A DNA stretch of 64,000 bases from an uncultured Bacilli bacterium (GTDB lineage Bacteria > Bacillota_I > Bacilli_A > RF39 > UBA660), in assembly GCA_934119965.1 (NCBI GenBank), contig CAKOTA010000001.1, positions 62,001 to 126,000 of the forward strand. Direction: 5' to 3'. Positions 16,913-24,114 of this stretch are shown here, piece by piece. Below the pieces are notes generated by a model. It searched no databases, was not told where the DNA came from, and was given only the letters and a program-made list of their open reading frames with translations. Both the position numbers and the translations under genes were made by a program. How positions within the stretch are numbered: the stretch's first letter is position 1; every line of letters begins with the position of its first letter.

Positions 16913-18274
16913 ATGTATACTGAACAAACAAATTTTTCTATTAAGAATGTAATTTTACAATTCTTATTTGTAGCCTTATTTATATTTATATTAATTTGGC
17001 TATTTCCATTAAAAAGTGATTTAAAGAAAGCAGTTGATGGTGTAAAAACTACTGATTTAACTGTCCTTACAGATCGTATTTTTAATGAAAACATCATCTC
17101 AATGAAAGATGCAGCTAAGAGTTATTATACAACTTCAAGATTACCAAAAAATGTTGGTGATAAAGTTAAGATGACTTTAGGTGAAATGTTAGAAAAGAAA
17201 ATAATTTTACCTTTCACTGACAAAGATGGTAAAACTTGTAGTTTAACTGATTCATATGTTGAAATAACAAAATATGATGAAGAATTTATCATGAAAGTTA
17301 ATTTAAAATGTGGTGAGGAAGAAAACTATTTATTAGTTTATATGGGATGCTATGATTATTGTTCTACAACATTATGTGAAAAAAACACAGCAGATGTTAA
17401 AAGTCCAACAATCTACTCAGTAAAAAAAGCTTCAGATGAAAAGATTATAATTAATAACAATAACAATAATACTAATACTAATACTGTTACAATTATTAAT
17501 CCAACACCAACACCTGATCCTACACCTGATCCAACACCAACACCAACTCCAGATCCTACACCTGATCCAGTACCAACTGTAGAATATTTATATGAATATA
17601 AGAAAACTACAAATGGTTATTATAAAGAATCAGATTGGTCTGAATGGTCAAAAACTGAGGTTAAAGCTTCAAGTACAGTTTCAGTAAGAACAAAAACAGT
17701 AACTGAAAAGAAATTAAAAGGTTATAATGTTAAAAAAGCTTATGACTATAGTAAACCAATTTATACAACTAAAGTTGTTAAGACAGGAACTGAAACTATA
17801 TTAACTTGTGACAAATGGGAATATGTTTCAGCAGGTACTTCAAAACAATATAATGGTGAATGGGAATATGCTGGATTAGTAACTTTATATTCCGTACCAA
17901 CAAACACTGATACTGTTAGATATGAATTTGTTAGATTTACTGATGAAACTTGTTCAGAATCTTGTAGTTCTACAACAGGTATGATTTATAAAAAATATGT
18001 AGCTGGAAGTTCAAGCGTAGATTTATCTACATATGAATGTACTAGTTCATCATATAAAACTATAGTATTATCAACAATGGTTAAAACTATTACTGGTTAT
18101 GAAACTTATATTGTAAGTAAAACTCCAGTTTATGAAGATGTAACAACAAAATATTATAGTTATAAAACTAGAGAATATATCCAAGGTACAACTGATATCA
18201 AATGGAGTGTATATAATGATACTGCTTTATTAACTGCAGGTTATAAATACACAGGTAATAAAAAAGTAAAATAA
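16913..18274 (+). CDS. Single-pass surface protein with Pro-rich spacer and WSxWS segment
   Basis: A 453-residue protein of no recognised family. One N-terminal membrane helix (about 14-36) has no cleavage site, so it is probably anchored with the C-terminus outside. Residues about 60-165 form a Cys-containing globular domain (SYYTTSRLPKNVGDKVKMTL...LKCGEEENYLL..GCYDYC). An Asn-rich stretch and a TPTPDPTPDP repeat spacer follow (about 183-222). The distal part has DWSEWSKTEV, which recalls the WSxW of thrombospondin repeats but lacks their cysteines, and several repeated Thr/Tyr-rich strands. A strong GGGGGAG ribosome-binding site and a near-consensus promoter suggest high expression. It is paired with the next gene, 27 nt away. 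Confidence 0.6.
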   Translation: MYTEQTNFSIKNVILQFLFVALFIFILIWLFPLKSDLKKAVDGVKTTDLTVLTDRIFNENIISMKDAAKSYYTTSRLPKNVGDKVKMTLGEMLEKKIILPFTDKDGKTCSLTDSYVEITKYDEEFIMKVNLKCGEEENYLLVYMGCYDYCSTTLCEKNTADVKSPTIYSVKKASDEKIIINNNNNNTNTNTVTIINPTPTPDPTPDPTPTPTPDPTPDPVPTVEYLYEYKKTTNGYYKESDWSEWSKTEVKASSTVSVRTKTVTEKKLKGYNVKKAYDYSKPIYTTKVVKTGTETILTCDKWEYVSAGTSKQYNGEWEYAGLVTLYSVPTNTDTVRYEFVRFTDETCSESCSSTTGMIYKKYVAGSSSVDLSTYECTSSSYKTIVLSTMVKTITGYETYIVSKTPVYEDVTTKYYSYKTREYIQGTTDIKWSVYNDTALLTAGYKYTGNKKVK

Positions 18275-18301
18275 TTTGTTTAAGATGAAAGGGGTAATAT
18301 T

Positions 18302-20395
18302 ATGACTCAAAAATATGAAAAAGATATAATGCTTCGTAAACTAGATACTAAAATTAAAACTTTAGAATCAAATCCTAATTTAACTCAAGAAGAAGTTGAT
18401 TCTGCAGTTAGATTATATAAAAATATAATTAATTTAGGTAGATATTCATCTGAAGATGTTCAAGAATTAGAGGATAGATTAAGAGCTTTTGCCCCTGATC
18501 TATCTTCTTCACTTGATGAAGTTGTAAATGATAATGAACTTCAAAAATTAAATGAAATTTCACCTAAAAGTTATAAAATGAAAAAAGTAAAAATTAAATC
18601 TGCAATAGCAGGAGGTGCAATTGCAATTATACTTGCTTCAGTTGGTGGTTGCTCACTTAGAAACAATAAACAAGAAGAACAACCAGTAGTTGTTGAAAAA
18701 CAAGTTGAAGAAGTTAAACCTCAAGTTATTGAACCAAAAGAATTAGATGAAACAAAAGAAGTAGAAAAGGTTCTTGCTGAAAATTTATCATTTGATCCAA
18801 ATGATAATACAGAAATAGTTAATAGAATGGCAGATTTTATTGCTGATGCTTTAACAAAGGGAATTCCTGTTAAAGATGTAATGACAGAAGAAGAACTAAA
18901 AACTGCTGAAGAAAATGAAGAGTCATTAGTTACAATCAAGCAATTAATGGATTTCTATATAGTGATGAATATTGAAGATATAGATCCTGAAGATTATGCT
19001 AGATTAAAATATAATACCAAAACTGCTGAAACAATAACTGATAATTATATGTATTGTGCTAGATTATTTATGACAGATGCATTGACTGCAAATGAAGAAA
19101 CAAAAATTGATTATTCTGAAATAATTGCTGATAAAGATTCTTCAGAGATTGTTCAAAAATTTGTTGATTATTTAGCAAAATACAATAGTGCTACTGATAA
19201 AAAAACAGTTGCTTCATCAATAAGTGAATATATTGTTTCAAATTATATTAATAGAGATGCTAATCTTTATTCTATGTCTGCAAATGAACTTACTTATAGA
19301 ATGATGTTTGTTGCAGATATGATTTCTAATAATTCTATCATTCCAAAAGATGTTAATATTATATTAAATGAAGACGGAAAAATAAGCTGTGATATTCAAA
19401 AAGAAGATGGCGTAAAAAATAAGACTGAAAAAGCTGAAGAATTTACATCTATTTATAACACAGTTGATGAAAAATTAGAAATTTCTAGAGAATTTGCTAG
19501 TCAAGAATTATCATCAATTTCTGATGAAGAAAAGAAAACAGGTAGTGAATTAGAAAAAGAAATTAAAGAACAAGTTTTAATTAAAAATGTTAGTTATAAA
19601 TTAAATCCAAAATTTACTATGGCAGAAGGTTCAAAAAACATTTCTGCAAAGAAAACAACAAATAATAATAATAATAATGCTAACAATTCTTATAAAACAT
19701 TTACAGATAAAAGCACTGGAAAACAAGTTAATGTTTCTAATGAAGAATTAGCTAAATATGGTGCGAAAAATCAAGCTGAGTATGAAGCAGCTAAGAAAAA
19801 AGAATTTGAAGATAAAGCAAAAAAAGACCCTGGTCACAATAATCAAGATAACGATGGTAATGTTGTTACAACTGGTGATGAAGTTGATACAGAACAATAC
19901 AATGCGGGGTATGCTGCTGGATATGCAGATGGTAATTATTATGATGGTTCTTATAGACAAAGTAATCCAAATTCTACAAATAAATCATATGTAGCTGGGT
20001 ATAATGCAGGTTTTAGAGAAGGTCGTGCTGTTATTGAAGAATTTTTAAAATCTTTACAACCACCAGAATCATCATTTGAACCTGTTGATGGTACTACACC
20101 AACACCACAACCAACACCACCGGTTGAAAGCCCTATTACAGAAGAGCCTTATTTACCAGACCCATCTGTTCCTGAAAATCCAGAACCAGACCCAACACCT
20201 GATCCATCTATTCCAGAAGATCCAGGTACTTGGGAAGAATTTGAACCAGTTGAAGAAAATGTTACTGTTGAAACTCCAACTGAAACAATTGAGGAAACAT
20301 CATATACTTCAAGTATAAATAGTTTGAAATCATTAAGAGAAGAATTACTAAATATGTCAAATGTTTATACAGAAGAAGTGTCAAAAATGAAATAA
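18302..20395 (+). CDS. Large unknown membrane-anchored protein with Asn-rich and Pro-rich C-terminus
   Basis: A 697-residue protein not assigned to a family. The N-terminal 95 residues are charged and helical (cytoplasmic). A hydrophobic segment, SAIAGGAIAIILASVGGC, spans about 101-118. A long acidic helical region follows (120-440), then an Asn run, a YNAGYAAGYADGNYYDG/YVAGYNAGFREGR pair (about 537-580), a Pro/Thr/Asp-rich spacer and a C-terminal coil. The layout suggests an inner cytoplasmic head and a long extracellular stalk. It follows the previous surface protein in one operon and ends at a clear terminator. Confidence 0.55.
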   Translation: MTQKYEKDIMLRKLDTKIKTLESNPNLTQEEVDSAVRLYKNIINLGRYSSEDVQELEDRLRAFAPDLSSSLDEVVNDNELQKLNEISPKSYKMKKVKIKSAIAGGAIAIILASVGGCSLRNNKQEEQPVVVEKQVEEVKPQVIEPKELDETKEVEKVLAENLSFDPNDNTEIVNRMADFIADALTKGIPVKDVMTEEELKTAEENEESLVTIKQLMDFYIVMNIEDIDPEDYARLKYNTKTAETITDNYMYCARLFMTDALTANEETKIDYSEIIADKDSSEIVQKFVDYLAKYNSATDKKTVASSISEYIVSNYINRDANLYSMSANELTYRMMFVADMISNNSIIPKDVNIILNEDGKISCDIQKEDGVKNKTEKAEEFTSIYNTVDEKLEISREFASQELSSISDEEKKTGSELEKEIKEQVLIKNVSYKLNPKFTMAEGSKNISAKKTTNNNNNNANNSYKTFTDKSTGKQVNVSNEELAKYGAKNQAEYEAAKKKEFEDKAKKDPGHNNQDNDGNVVTTGDEVDTEQYNAGYAAGYADGNYYDGSYRQSNPNSTNKSYVAGYNAGFREGRAVIEEFLKSLQPPESSFEPVDGTTPTPQPTPPVESPITEEPYLPDPSVPENPEPDPTPDPSIPEDPGTWEEFEPVEENVTVETPTETIEETSYTSSINSLKSLREELLNMSNVYTEEVSKMK

Positions 20396-20400
20396 TTTTA

Positions 20401-20430
20401 ATGTAGTTTTATAACTACATTTTTCTTTTA
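20401..20430 (+). terminator. Terminator of the surface-protein pair
   Basis: The stem ATGTAGTT/AACTACAT (20401-20408 with 20413-20420), TTAT loop, then TTTTCTTTT. Confidence 0.85.
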
Positions 20431-20456
20431 TATAGCGTCAACTTTACATATGATAA

Positions 20457-20486
20457 TTGACTTATTCTAGTATTTTATGATAATAT
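20457..20486 (+). promoter_or_regulatory. Promoter of the 20517 gene
   Basis: TTGACT (20457-20462), 18-nt spacer, TAATAT (20481-20486) preceded by TG (20478-20479). Confidence 0.6.
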
Positions 20487-20516
20487 TTATATATAATAAT
20501 AGGAGGAGAGTCAGAT

Positions 20517-20936
20517 ATGAAAGAAAACTATGTGTTTGAGTATATAAATGAAAATGAATTTCATAAGCTAGAGAGATCTTTAAAAAAGTATAATATGTTG
20601 GCATATAAAAAATTGTATTTTGACTTTTATCCAAAATTAAAAGAGGGTAATTTTTTAGGAGTACAAGTTTCTGAAGACAAAGAAAAAGCTTCAATATGTT
20701 ATGAATTAAAATTACCTACTGATGTAATGTTTTCTAAGGTTCATGGAGATATTAAATTAATATATCATGTCTATAGTAATGAAAAATTAATATTGATAGA
20801 TAAATTAGTTCCAGAGGATATATTAACAGAAGGACATCAATCTGAATTAGTTACTTATAAAGGTGTTATGGTATCTAAAGAACATTCTGATAAAGATATA
20901 TTTAAAATAAATTTATTAAACATGATAAATAAATAA
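20517..20936 (+). CDS. Unknown 139-residue cytoplasmic protein
   Basis: Not recognised. The protein is soluble, without signal peptide or membrane helix. It begins with a charged helix (ENEFHKLERSLKKYNM) and continues with alternating strands (ASICYELKLPTD, DIKLIYHVYSNEKLILIDKLVP). It has its own promoter, an excellent AGGAGGAGAG ribosome-binding site and its own terminator, so it is a real, probably well-expressed single-gene unit. It converges with the GT8 glycosyltransferase gene. Confidence 0.6.
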   Translation: MKENYVFEYINENEFHKLERSLKKYNMLAYKKLYFDFYPKLKEGNFLGVQVSEDKEKASICYELKLPTDVMFSKVHGDIKLIYHVYSNEKLILIDKLVPEDILTEGHQSELVTYKGVMVSKEHSDKDIFKINLLNMINK

Positions 20937-20937
20937 A

Positions 20938-20961
20938 CAAGTCATTTTATGACTTGCTTTT
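20938..20961. terminator. Bidirectional terminator between convergent genes
   Basis: The stem CAAGTCAT/ATGACTTG (20938-20945 with 20949-20956) has a TTT loop. Both flanks are T-rich on the relevant strands. Part of the hairpin lies in the end of the minus-strand glycosyltransferase gene. Confidence 0.75.
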
Positions 20962-21912
20962 ATGATATATATTTAAAATTTTTTGATAACATTTATCATC
21001 AACTAATGATTTTAAAATTAAATATGTTATTTTTTTTATTATTTGTTCATAATTACTAATTTCGATTTTATTCGGAATGTAGTCATTGTCAAATAATTCT
21101 CTGTAATGCTTATATATATTATTATATGGATGAATAATATTATTATCCCAAGGTCGAATGTTTAAAAAATCTAAATTGTGATATATAATAGGATTTAGTA
21201 TTGCTTTTTTAATTTCATCTTTTGAATAAAAAGAGTTATTTTTAGCATAAAAATACTTAGATAAAAATTGATGCTTTTCCATCATTTTAACAATAGGGAA
21301 GACGTTATAATTTAATGGCAATGTACTAATATTTTCAATTGCTAAATTGATTAAATCTTGGTCAGGAAATTGTAAATTAATTGTATTTGTTTTTAGTATA
21401 TTGTATATTTTTTCTATACAATGGTCATTTTCCCATTCAGCAAAATTAAATAACATAACACCACTATTATAATAATAATTTAATTGATTTTCTAGATGCG
21501 TTGGTACATCAATTTCTTTGACTGCATAAAGTGGACTAGTATCCATATCATAGACATTTTTAATAGAATTAACAATTGTTGTGTCACTATCTAAATATAG
21601 TAATTTATTACATTTAATAATTTCGTTAGCAAATAATCTTGCATTTGCTATATCAGTATTTCTCCATTTAGGAATATCAAATTTATTCATACTTTTTTCT
21701 ATTAATTTGATAGGATAAATATTTATTCTTATATTTTTGTATATTTCTGTTAGTAAATACAATCTTTTTTTATTCATTTCTTCTAAATTATCTTCAATAA
21801 TATGTATGTTTAAAAAAATATCCTGATTATTTTCAATTAATGAGTATATTGAAGTTAACATATGAATAAAGTAGTTATTATCAGTTGTATATAGTACATT
21901 ATATTCTTTCAT
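20947..21912 (-). CDS. Family 8 glycosyltransferase
   Basis: A 321-residue GT8 enzyme. The N-terminal NVLYTTDNNYFIHMLTSIYSL matches the GT8 donor-binding start. KLLYLDSDTTIV (103-114) holds the DxD metal site at Asp108/Asp110. YNSGVMLFNFAEW and FPDQDLINLA, further conserved GT8 blocks, follow. GT8 members transfer glucose or galactose, for example onto lipopolysaccharide, glycoproteins or lipids. The gene stands alone with its own promoter, away from the capsule locus. AGGTGG precedes the ATG. The acceptor cannot be inferred. Confidence 0.9.
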   Translation of the reverse strand: MKEYNVLYTTDNNYFIHMLTSIYSLIENNQDIFLNIHIIEDNLEEMNKKRLYLLTEIYKNIRINIYPIKLIEKSMNKFDIPKWRNTDIANARLFANEIIKCNKLLYLDSDTTIVNSIKNVYDMDTSPLYAVKEIDVPTHLENQLNYYYNSGVMLFNFAEWENDHCIEKIYNILKTNTINLQFPDQDLINLAIENISTLPLNYNVFPIVKMMEKHQFLSKYFYAKNNSFYSKDEIKKAILNPIIYHNLDFLNIRPWDNNIIHPYNNIYKHYRELFDNDYIPNKIEISNYEQIIKKITYLILKSLVDDKCYQKILNIYHKSKS

Positions 21913-21936
21913 AGGACCACCTAATTTTTGCTACTT

Positions 21937-21965
21937 ATAATACCATAATATGATTATAAAGTAAA
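21937..21965 (-). promoter_or_regulatory. Promoter of the GT8 gene
   Basis: On the minus strand: TTTACT (21965-21960), 17 nt, TATTAT (21942-21937). It lies about 25 nt upstream of the start codon. Confidence 0.6.
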
Positions 21966-21990
21966 TGATATAATAAAAAAATATAATAAA

Positions 21991-22227
21991 TCAATTATTA
22001 TATTTATATTCTATTTTTTTAATTTTTTCTATTGTTATTAAATTTTTATCATAAGTAATGTAAATTTCTATGTTTTGTTTATCATTGTAGTCAAAATTGC
22101 TTGAAGCACTTACTATATCATCATAATTTAATAATTCTTCAATCATTCCTTTTAAACAATATTCACAACATAAATTATTAATAATGATTTTATATCTGAA
22201 AGTTTCTTTTTTTTCAACATTTATCAA
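21991..22227 (-). CDS. Small HMA-like (heavy-metal-associated) protein
   Basis: A 78-residue protein with ferredoxin-like HMA order: strand IIINNLCCEYCLKGMIEELL with CxxC at residues 20-23, then VSASSNFDYNDKQNIEIYITYD and TIEKIKKIEYKY. This resembles CopZ-type copper chaperones or the N-terminal domains of metal ATPases, but no transporter gene is nearby. It overlaps the preceding minus-strand gene by 14 nt, so the two are translationally coupled. The exact metal is unknown, and extensive divergence leaves function open. Confidence 0.6.
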   Translation of the reverse strand: MINVEKKETFRYKIIINNLCCEYCLKGMIEELLNYDDIVSASSNFDYNDKQNIEIYITYDKNLITIEKIKKIEYKYNN

Positions 22228-22444
22228 AAGCGAGTATAGAAGCTGTTTTATTTAAGACTCCTAAAAAAGTTAAGATTTTTAAAATTAATATTTTAATACT
22301 AATGTAATCAGGATTGTATTCAATAGCTATTTTAAAATTATCTTCATTATTAATAATTATATTTGAAACGCCATTTAGCGATAATAAATATGAATCAAAA
22401 TCCTTATATATAAAACAATCCAATATTAAAACTAATTTTTCCAT
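22214..22444 (-). CDS. Small HMA-like protein lacking the CxxC motif
   Basis: A 76-residue protein whose layout parallels its neighbour: strand EKLVLILDCFIYKDFDSYLLSL, GVSNIIINNEDNFKIAIEYNP, then a helix ISIKILILKILTFLGV. This is the beta-alpha-beta-beta-alpha-beta order of HMA domains, but only one Cys remains in the loop where CxxC is expected. It may be a diverged partner of the following CxxC protein. The start is ATG at 22444 after GAAGAATATA, with a TATAAT-like box upstream. Assignment to the HMA fold is inference from pattern only. Confidence 0.45.
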   Translation of the reverse strand: MEKLVLILDCFIYKDFDSYLLSLNGVSNIIINNEDNFKIAIEYNPDYISIKILILKILTFLGVLNKTASILAFDKC

Positions 22445-22506
22445 ATTATATTCTTCACAAAAAGTTAAATTAATTTTTAAAACAATTATAACATATATTT
22501 TTTAAT

Positions 22507-22914
22507 TTATTTGCTTAATACTTTTACTACAGAATTTACTTTTTCTTGAAATTCATCTATAGTTAAACCTTCATCATTTGGGTTAGTTATTAATGTACCG
22601 TTATAACACTTTATTACTGAGTTAACCCCTTTTTCTGCACAAAAAACTAATTCATCTATTTCATCTCTATTTAATCTTTTTCCACGATAATACATCAAGC
22701 TATAATTTTTTCTCTTCTCGTATATTACTTTACCATTATCCAAAGTAACTTCTGCTATATCAAAAAATCTAAAATAAGAAACTAGATTATTATTAAATTT
22801 TAATGGGTTTATTTCATTTTCATGAATGTTTCTAACTATTGATTCAAATTGTGTACCTTTATCAGTATTTACTGGAAAAAATTCTTCCACATAATGTTTA
22901 ATTATTGTTTGCAT
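22507..22914 (-). CDS. Unknown 135-residue protein
   Basis: Not recognised. Residues 1-60 look helical and charged. The middle (FFDIAEVTLDNGKVIYEKRKNYSLMYYRGKRL) looks beta-rich, and an acidic C-terminus (NPNDEGLTIDEFQEKVNSVVKVL) ends it. A longer frame extends upstream, but the start at 22914 is chosen because AAAGGAGG lies immediately before it, the strongest ribosome-binding site in the area. It has its own promoter and lies divergently from the decayed AAA+ gene. Confidence 0.6.
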   Translation of the reverse strand: MQTIIKHYVEEFFPVNTDKGTQFESIVRNIHENEINPLKFNNNLVSYFRFFDIAEVTLDNGKVIYEKRKNYSLMYYRGKRLNRDEIDELVFCAEKGVNSVIKCYNGTLITNPNDEGLTIDEFQEKVNSVVKVLSK

Positions 22915-22945
22915 TTGTTTTCCTCCTTTTAAATTGTTACTAATT

Positions 22946-22974
22946 ATTATAAACTTTTTTTTGGTTATTTGTAA
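22946..22974 (-). promoter_or_regulatory. Promoter of the 22914 minus-strand gene
   Basis: On the minus strand: TTACAA (22974-22969), 17 nt, TATAAT (22951-22946), about 32 nt before the start codon. Confidence 0.6.
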
Positions 22975-22995
22975 TATCATCAAATGTTTTTTAAG

Positions 22996-23477
22996 ATGAA
23001 TTATAAACTTGCTGGAAGGGTAAATCAGTCACATGTTTCTAAATTAGGAGTTCAAAGAATTATTGAAATTGCTTGATGGTTCATTATTTTATTTAGATGG
23101 AAAAAAAGTTTGATACATCAAAGTTAACAATTGTAGGGGTAGGGGGTTTACTGGAATTATAAATAGTGATAATTATAGTCAATTAACAACTAATGATTTT
23201 ATTGAGTATGGAATAATAAGATAATTAATTGGTAGATTTTCAAAAACTATTTGATATGTTAGATGTTGAATTTGTTTATAATGATGAATTTATAGAATAT
23301 ATAGCCGAAATCGCAATAAAAAGACAAAGTGGGGCTAGAAGTTTAAAGAATGTCTTCGATGATTGTATTAGTAGTGCATTATTTAGAATCTTCGCAGGTG
23401 AATATTCAAGCATTTCATTAGTGAAACCAAGCGACGACAATAAAAAACCTTACGTTTTGTCTAAAAATAATAGATAA
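22996..23477 (+). pseudogene. Decayed ClpX-like AAA+ protease ATPase
   Basis: Fragments in several frames match the second half of ClpX-type unfoldases. They read KLAGRVNQSH...GVQR, then ELLDGSLFYLDGKK, then FDTSKLTIVGVGG, then GFTGII...NDFIEYGIIR-stop-LIGRFSK, and finally a clean 3' frame (23231-23477) LVDFQKLFDMLDVEF...IKRQSGARSLKNVF. The last part is the ClpX C-terminal domain. The Walker motifs and N-terminus are gone, several 1-2 nt frameshifts and stops separate the pieces, and about 35 codons are missing between GRFSK and LVDFQK. It cannot make a functional protein. A hairpin terminator still follows. Confidence 0.8.
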
Positions 23478-23523
23478 TCTTATGAATACAAATTTGTAAA
23501 TGTATTTTGTAAGTTGCCAAAAT

Positions 23524-23559
23524 AAAACTACCTTCACTTTAATCTGAAGATAGTTTTTT
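23524..23559 (+). terminator. Terminator of the decayed AAA+ gene
   Basis: The stem AAAACTA-c-CTTCA / TGAAG-a-TAGTTTT (23524-23536 with 23545-23557) has one mismatch, followed by T residues. Confidence 0.7.
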
Positions 23560-23662
23560 ATATTGTTTCGATTGCGTAAATGGTAATATGAAATGTCATA
23601 AAAATTTCAAAGTAAAAATGTCACAATTTTTAAAATATAGGTGGCGTTTTTTATTATATTTT

Positions 23663-23689
23663 GGTCTTGTTTTTGGTCTTGTTTTTGTC
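23663..23689. repeat. Tandem 12-mer repeat
   Basis: Two adjacent perfect copies of GGTCTTGTTTTT (23663-23674 and 23675-23686) plus a partial third (GTC). Two units are too few and too short for a CRISPR or a typical satellite. Confidence 0.8.
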
Positions 23690-23762
23690 AAATATTAGTG
23701 TAATTTTCAACAAATTATGATTGACAAATAGACTAAAAAATATTTACAAAATCCTTATAAAC

Positions 23763-23786
23763 AAAGAAAATCCTTGAATTTTCAAG
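23763..23786 (-). terminator. Terminator of the tRNA operon
   Basis: On the minus strand, CTTGAA/TTCAAG (23786-23781 with 23778-23773) is followed by GATTTTCTTT, about 17 nt past the tRNA-Leu 3' end. Confidence 0.6.
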
Positions 23787-23802
23787 AATTTTAATTTCTT
23801 AA

Positions 23803-23887
23803 TGGTGCGAGTGAAGGGACTTGAACCCCCATGTCGTAAGACACTAGATCCTAAGTCTAGCGCGTCTGCCAATTTCGCCACACTCGC
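23803..23887 (-). tRNA. tRNA-Leu (anticodon TAG)
   Basis: An 85-nt cloverleaf with acceptor GCGAGTG/CACTCGC, encoded CCA, D-loop GCGAAATTGGCAGACGCGC, anticodon loop CTTAGGA giving TAG, a long variable arm typical of class II tRNAs, and T-loop GGTTCAAGTCC. It reads CUN leucine codons. It lies 10 nt downstream of the next tRNA in the same transcript. Confidence 0.93.
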
Positions 23888-23897
23888 AAATAAAAAA

Positions 23898-23974
23898 TGG
23901 TGGACCCTATAGGACTCGAACCTATGACCGCACGGTTATGAGCCGCGTGCTCTAACCAACTGAGCTAAGGGTCC
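23898..23974 (-). tRNA. tRNA with CAT anticodon, most like tRNA-Ile2 (lysidine type)
   Basis: A 77-nt cloverleaf with acceptor GGACCC/GGGTCC, encoded CCA, D-arm TAGCTCAGTTGGTTAGAGC, anticodon loop CTCATAA and T-loop GGTTCGAGTCC. The acceptor sequence and CTCATAA loop match bacterial tRNA-Ile2, whose C34 is modified to lysidine to read AUA, better than elongator tRNA-Met. AUA is very common in these genes, which fits. Met identity is not fully excluded. Confidence 0.88.
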
Positions 23975-23994
23975 ATACTTATCAGTACTCCTAC

Positions 23995-24023
23995 ATAATA
24001 ACATAAATTAAGAATATATGCAA
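23995..24023 (-). promoter_or_regulatory. tRNA operon promoter
   Basis: On the minus strand: TTGCAT (24023-24018), 17 nt, TATTAT (24000-23995) with an upstream TG. It sits about 20 nt before the first tRNA. Confidence 0.7.
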
Positions 24024-24086
24024 TAAAAAAATCGAAAAAATGAGTAAAAAAATTAAAAAATCATAGTATACTTAACTAAATAGATA

Positions 24087-24095
24087 TGATATAAT
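24087..24095 (+). promoter_or_regulatory. Extended -10 promoter of cysS
   Basis: TGATATAAT at 24087-24095, 20 nt before the start codon. The -35 region (TATACT at 24067) is poor, so recognition probably rests on the extended -10. Confidence 0.55.
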
Positions 24096-24114
24096 TAATC
24101 AAGGAAGTGATAAT

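Larger units (their letters stand above)
23478..23802. other. Gene-free stretch of 325 nt with repeats
   Basis: This contains a terminator for the AAA+ remnant (about 23524-23559), two AAATGTCA direct repeats starting at 23591 and 23616, a tandem 12-mer (23663-23686) and the tRNA operon terminator (about 23763-23786). I see no protein gene. The repeat arrangement could be a scrap of a mobile element end, but no transposase remains. Confidence 0.5.

Noticed and set aside
17495..17580. Tandem repeat of CCAACACCTGATCC-like units
   Set aside because: It encodes the TPTPDPTPDP spacer of a surface protein and stays in frame; not a CRISPR or regulatory repeat.
19758..20318. Plus-strand frames of 78-80 residues inside the 18302 gene
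   Set aside because: Low-complexity out-of-frame readings of repeats (Met/Ile or His/Leu runs).
23663..23689. Tandem 12-mer as a CRISPR array
   Set aside because: Two direct copies with no spacers and no cas genes nearby.
23975..24114. T-box riboswitch upstream of cysS
   Set aside because: The region holds a tRNA promoter on the other strand and cysS -10 box; no T-box sequence or specifier/antiterminator structure is visible.
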